From Desmodus rotundus (Eukaryota; Chordata; Mammalia; Chiroptera; Phyllostomidae): a stretch of 64,000 nt of DNA. The position numbers and the translations under genes are program-made. The notes beneath the pieces were generated by a model. The model made no database searches and was not told the DNA's origin. It was given only the letters and a program-made list of their open reading frames with translations. Numbering within the stretch: the stretch's first letter is position 1; each line of letters opens with the position of its first letter. This document shows positions 59,701-64,000 of this stretch, in pieces. Location: positions 88,242,797-88,306,796 of the forward strand of contig NC_071392.1 of the NCBI RefSeq assembly GCF_022682495.2, given 5' to 3'.

Positions 59701-59913
59701 ATCTCGTCCCAACTTCATACACGATAACAAAATAGCACTTAACACGTCAACGACCATTTCTCCAAGGAGGCTCCGATGTGATTGACGGCGCGAAGGAGGC
59801 AGTGCAAGCTTTCTCGGAATGCTGTTGTTTAAAAATCAGGAAGGAAAGGCACGAGGGTATGAATATAACTGGAAAAATAATATTTTCCCCAGAATAAAAT
59901 CTCAGCAAAATCT
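56740..59913. other. Unique intronic sequence
   Basis: No gene or clear repeat. The segment 58850-59260 is GC-richer, with short frames open on both strands but no recognisable product or LTR boundaries. Confidence 0.45.
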
Positions 59914-60123
59914 CATGCTTATGATTTTGTAATAAACCTTTTAAGAAAGTACCTTTTCATTAATTTTCTAATAAATAGGTCTTTTTCCATAAAAATATGT
60001 GTTTGTGAAAACTTTAAACATACCTGTAAAACCAACAGATTTTTTTGAAACAAACCTCGGATTTGGGCATCATTGCTGCTTTCTTCTTATCCATAAAGAA
60101 ACTTGTGCCCATCATGGTGGACA

Positions 60124-60199
60124 AAGGTATCTATATTATATATGTATGTATATGTTTTGAGTATATATATATATTTTTTGAGATATATGTATGTATATG
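60124..60199. repeat. TA/TG-rich simple repeat
   Basis: Imperfect TATATGTATGTATATG... with two similar halves around a TTTTTTGAGA stretch. It abuts the mariner MITE. Confidence 0.8.
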
Positions 60200-60416
60200 T
60201 ACAGGGTCTGGCAGAAGTAATGCCTGTGTGAGTGCAGTTGGTAGAGTAATAATATGGGTGTGATAATTTCTAGTTTTAATTTGAACATTTCACTCAAGTC
60301 ATACTCTTGAGTGTGCTTGAGTGTGATATTGCTATGTTACAGAATTACATGCTTATGATTTTGTAATAAAAAATTTTGTAAAAAAAGGGGGGGGCATTAT
60401 TTGTGCCGGACACTGT
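60200..60416. mobile_element. Mariner-type MITE, about 217 bp
   Basis: The left end TACAGGGTCTGGCAGAAGTAATGCC and the right end GGCATTATTTGTGCCGGACACTGT are inverted partners. The preceding TATA is compatible with a TA target. The interior (AGAGTAATAATATGG ... ATGATTTTGTAATAAA) has no intact transposase. Confidence 0.8.
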
Positions 60417-60425
60417 TTTTTGTTG

Positions 60426-61020
60426 TTTTTTTTTTTTTTTTTTTGCACCATATACCAGTGATCATGTCATCTTCTAGTTCCTCCTGTGGAGCAAAGCCTC
60501 ATTCTACTCACTGGATAAACAGTGTTTGAAAACATGCTGTACTTGTGTTCGTGTGTAATTTGTGGGATCTGTTTTAATTAATGTAAAGGGTGAGTGACGA
60601 ATGTCAATGCTAGTCGATGGAGGACTTTGACCTTGGTACACACAACAGTGACCATAAAAAGCCTTTTTCTCCCAACAAAAGGGCAAGCAAACTTTATCTG
60701 TGGAAATGAAAGTTGCTCCTCAAGTAAGTTCGAAAGCTGTGAGTTACTCTAATAGTGTTGCAGTTCCTCAAAAATGACGCCAGGCCCTTTGGGAATTGCC
60801 TTGAGCACTCGCTTCTGAAAATCCATGCGTGTGCTCCGTACACATGGATGTTCCGAATGCTCTCGTTTGTTGAAGCTTGTTGACTCTTGAACTCGTAACT
60901 GGCCTGCAGAATATGGTGTCTGGGCCCACAGTGTATTCTTTCGGAAGGGGTGTGAAGGCCATTCGGCACATCTTGCTCAGGAGAAATTGCATTACATCTG
61001 ACTCAGTCACCTTGTTTGTT
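60426..61020 (-). pseudogene. A-tailed retrocopy of an unidentified transcript
   Basis: On the minus strand about 575 bp of non-simple sequence ends in A19 (T19 on + at 60426-60444), directly beside the mariner MITE end. Frames on the minus strand remain open in overlapping pieces: MTESDVMQFLLSKMCRMAFT at 60951-61010, then a frame change to VLKAIPKGPGVIFEELQHY followed by a stop. This suggests a frameshifted coding region. I do not recognise the protein. No AATAAA precedes the A run and no target duplication was found, so the retrocopy call rests on the tail and the broken frame. It could be unique sequence beside a T run. Confidence 0.4.
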
Positions 61021-61129
61021 TAATTACTTAATCTCTAGAATTTATAGGTTAGTTACCCCGACCCAGGTCAATATCCAGCTGGTCTTCTTCTGCATCTCAC
61101 GCTGATGTCTAATATGCATTTCAAAAACA

Positions 61130-61900
61130 CCCAGAACACAGCTCTTAGTATTCCCTATCAATACCGTTCTATTTCAGTCTTCAGCATCTCCGTAAACGAC
61201 AATACTCTTCTTCCAATTGCTCAGACCAAAAACCATGGAGTTTTTCTTGACTCTTCTCTTTCTCTTCAACTTCAGTCCATCAGCAAATCCTGTTGCCTGT
61301 TTCTTAAAACTGGGTACAAAATCTGCTGCTCCACTATTCTGAGCCACCACAATCCACACTGGTAACTGGATTAATCTTCTAAGTGGTCTCCCCACTTCCT
61401 CCTCTCCTTTCCTCCAGTCTGCTCTCAACACAGGGCCAGATTCATGCTTCTGAAATGCAAGCCCGACCACATCAACCTCTCCTCACAAGGTTCTCTTCTT
61501 ACTGTTTTACTACTGAAAAGCAGTGGTCCTCGAAACAGCCTCCCCAGCCCTGTGCAGTAGGTCCTTTGAACCCCCTCGGACTCACCTCCTGCTACTTTCT
61601 CCTCCTTGGCTCCGCTTCAGCTCTACTCTCTCCCAGCATGCTAGGAACAGTGTTACCCCAGGATCCTTGCACTTGCTGTTTCCTCTACCTGGGACACTGT
61701 TCTGCTCATCCCCGTGGCTACCTTTCTCCTCTTCTTTGAGTCTTTGTCCAATTGTCACCTTCCTGATGACTTCCTCCTCCTGTTGCATTTAAAACAGAAA
61801 CCCCTCTTCCCAGCCACTCCCCTACTCCCTACCCCTCCTTCCTTATTTAATTAACTTCTATTCAAAACTCTTACCTCTCCTAACATAGTATGGTCTTTAT
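61130..61900 (+). repeat. Long L2 relic, sense
   Basis: TCTCTTCAACTTCAGTCCATCAGCAAATCC, AACTGGATTAATCTTCTAAGTGGTCTCCCC, CATCAACCTCTCCTCACAAG, CTCCTGCTACTTTCTCCTCC, CTTGCACTTGCTGTTTCCTCTACCTGGGACACTGTTC and AATTGTCACCTTCCTGATGACTTCC reproduce L2 ORF 3' text (CAGTCCATCACCAAATCC ... TTTGCACATGCTGTTCCCTCTGCCTGGAACGCTCTTC ... AATGTCACCTCCTCAGAGAGGCCTTCCC). It is the longest ancient repeat in the window. Confidence 0.85.
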
Positions 61901-63694
61901 TTGTTTGCTTTTTGTCTATCTCCTGCACTCAATTAAAAACTCTTATTAAAGTTCAGGGATTTGGGCTTACATTGTTTAATTTTACATTCTTGGATGCTAC
62001 GTGAGTGTTGGCCCATGGGAATAGCTATGTATTTATTAAAGATATAGGGTTCTCTCTGAAACTCATAACCATAGACTATTAAGATGTACCACTACTAGTA
62101 TTCAAAACAGCTCATTTATACACGGCTTAGAACATTTGACCCAGTTTATTTATGCATGTTTATATATTCAGTTAGCATCTTCACAGACGGGTGTATGTAA
62201 CTTTTTAATTTGATCCTGTGTCCTCATTCTTGTAGTTCAGCAATGATACATGGTCCATATCTTGACACTAAATTAGTAATTGAATTATTTTTATTAGATT
62301 TTAATGCCTTAATGGCCTCTAAAGTTGAACATTTGGCCTTAATTTATGATATTTCCCTTCTCTGATTTCTTTTCTGACATATGTTTGGCATGTAACTTTT
62401 AATATCTTCTCCAACAGTATGTTGGCTATGATAGCCCCCATCTTTAAGGATCTGTGATGTTTATCAATATTCTTTAAGCATCTTTAATTGAGACCATTGG
62501 ACTATTTTCTTCCTTCACTGATAATTCTATTGCCCAGAACGTTTCTGCATAAGGTAGTAATGGAGCCTTTCTATTCTCCATATATCTTCAATTTACCCGA
62601 TTCCTTCTGTCTGGGAGAGTCCTTTATTATGGGAAGAGTGTAGATATTAAACTGTAGTTCTTCTGTTGTCTATATGGATACTATGTGTTTGTGCGTATTT
62701 ACCTATTGTGTTTAAAACCAGAAACACCAATGGATTCTCAGCTGTCCCCCAAAATTGAAATCAACAGACATAAGATTAGGGCTGAGTTAACAAAATTCTA
62801 TGGAACAAAAAAGAGGTAGGAGCGAGCAGAAGAGGTCAGAGAAGATAAGTCATTTCCTGGACATTACTGGGGGGTTGAATTCATCATTAGGAAGGCTTTC
62901 CAGCTGAGGGTCAGAGAGCCCAAAACAAGGTTCAAAAGTTATATTATGCCAAGTGAGGAAGGGTGAGGGAGCTCACAGTGATAAAGGCCGAGATCGTGGA
63001 GAGTCAGTAAAGGTCAAAGTGCTGGTACTTATAGTTGAAAAAATAAATAAGCAAAACTGAAATCTCAGAACCAAAAAAGATGAAGCAAAGACCCTGGATT
63101 CTAAGGACTAGCACTCCCCAGTGAGAATCAATTTAGAAAGTAATTGTGAAATCTTTTCTTATTTAAGATGCAAGATCTTTTTGAGCCTTTGATATTTTCT
63201 CCTTTATTATGAAAAGTGCCTTAATCTAATGGAGTCCATGATTTTGTGACAATTTTGAGTTTTAAAGGCTGTTACTATATGAATACCAATGACTTCATGT
63301 TATGTCGGGTCCACCCCGCTTCGTGTGCTGTCTTTGCATGCTCATTAGTGCTCCGTTCTTCGATTGGCCCATTCTGTTCTTGCTCACCCAGGGATTTCAA
63401 GGAAGGCAATCTATACCCTGTATAATTTAACTCTTACATTGCATTAGGTAGCAAGTGTGTTTTGTCTACTCATTAATAATAAATTATGCTGAATTAATTT
63501 CACCATTAGTGCACAGTTACCTCTTCTGGCTTTATGTCACTGAGTTACAACAACCACAAAGCTTACTGGGTCAGACAGTCACCTTTCCTGTTGTAATGGT
63601 CACAGATTCTGTGAGTCAAAAATGCCACTGGGAACAGCAGGGTTATCTTCTAGGCACCTGGAATCACAGTCATTATTTTACTGACTTATTTTTG
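61901..63694. other. Unique AT-rich intronic sequence
   Basis: No element recognised. Confidence 0.4.
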
Positions 63695-64000
63695 TTTCTT
63701 TTTTTAAAATTTTTATTGAATTTTGGGGGTGATATTGGTTAATAAAGTTATAGGTTTCAGGTGTACAATTCTATAATACATCATCTGTGTATTGTATTGT
63801 GTGTTCACCACCCCAAGTTAAGTCTCTTTCCATCACCATTTGTCCCCCTTTACCCTCTTCTCCCTCCTTCCACCCCCCTACCTTCCCTTTCCCTCTGGTA
63901 ATCACTTTACCATTGCTTGTGTCTATGAGGGGTTGTTGTTTTTTTTTTAATACTAGAAGAAAAAACTGGCAGTAAAATCTCAGACATTTCTTATAGCAAA
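63695..64000 (-). mobile_element. L1 3' end, antisense, with an inverted ORF2 piece running off the window
   Basis: 63695-63945 is antisense 3'UTR: TTTTTATTGAATTTTGGGGG, TGATATTGGTTAATAAAGTT, TTTCAGGTGTACAATTCTAT, CCATCACCATTTGTCC. From about 63951 the strand switches: CTAGAAGAAAAAACTGGCAG and TAAAATCTCAGACATTTCTT is sense L1 ORF2, matching (in the opposite orientation) the piece at about 3005-3046. This is the layout of a minus-strand L1 with an inverted 5' part. Confidence 0.85.

Larger units (their letters stand above)
30286..64000 (+). other. CNTNAP2 intron, 5' portion (intron 9 if human numbering holds)
   Basis: No further exon was found. The first 280 bp after the donor are unique sequence, then a mariner split by an L1 begins at 30565. 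The next CNTNAP2 exon, which should begin with the second half of the split glycine and a phenylalanine and finish the laminin G domain, is not in the remaining 33.7 kb. Confidence 0.85.

Overview
The window is mammalian nuclear DNA, almost certainly from a microbat. The lineage call rests on repeats. At least seven tRNA-derived SINEs of the bat Ves type are present (A box TGGCTCAGTGG, B box GGTTCGATTCC, tails of AAATAAATAAAATC type). So are a second bat-type tRNA SINE, bat-type L1 3' ends and several cut-and-paste DNA transposons (hAT and mariner).

There is one protein-coding feature that I can support. It is a single 150-bp internal exon on the + strand at 30136-30285 of CNTNAP2 (contactin-associated protein-like 2, Caspr2), encoding part of the second laminin G domain. 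It is flanked by AG and GTAAG splice sites and is phase 1 at both ends. Everything before it is the 3' part of one CNTNAP2 intron, and everything after it is the 5' part of the next. CNTNAP2 is known as one of the largest mammalian genes, so a 64-kb window with one small exon is expected.

Layout. 1-2.3 kb: unique intron plus hAT-Charlie relics. 2.3-4.0 kb: a 5'-inverted (twin-primed) L1 with a 15-bp target duplication, then an MLT1-like LTR. 6.5-17.4 kb: six SINEs (two on -, four on +), a (GA)26 tract and a 188-bp hAT element with an 8-bp target duplication. 17.4-30.1 kb: mostly unique intron, with MIR/L2/L1 relics and two fragments of the first ~41 nt of 5S rRNA, only 0.9 kb apart. 30.1-34 kb: the exon, then a mariner split by an L1, an old mammalian repeat, L2 scraps and a second, internally deleted mariner. 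36-46 kb: a candidate retroviral LTR, several L1 3' ends, MIRs and a SINE. 46-57 kb: a perfect 20-bp hairpin, a 179-bp palindromic MITE, a mariner transposase remnant, a SINE and a 26-bp tandem duplication. 57-64 kb: unique intron, a mariner MITE, an unidentified A-tailed retrocopy, a long L2 relic and the start of a second 5'-inverted L1 running off the end.

Nothing here looks like a new multi-gene system. The most unusual signals are the two 5S rRNA 5' fragments that end at the same nucleotide (one with a clean 14-bp target duplication and no tail, one antisense with A21), the palindromic MITE, the 47-nt perfect hairpin and the unidentified retrocopy. All family names are from memory of consensus sequences; no database search was run.
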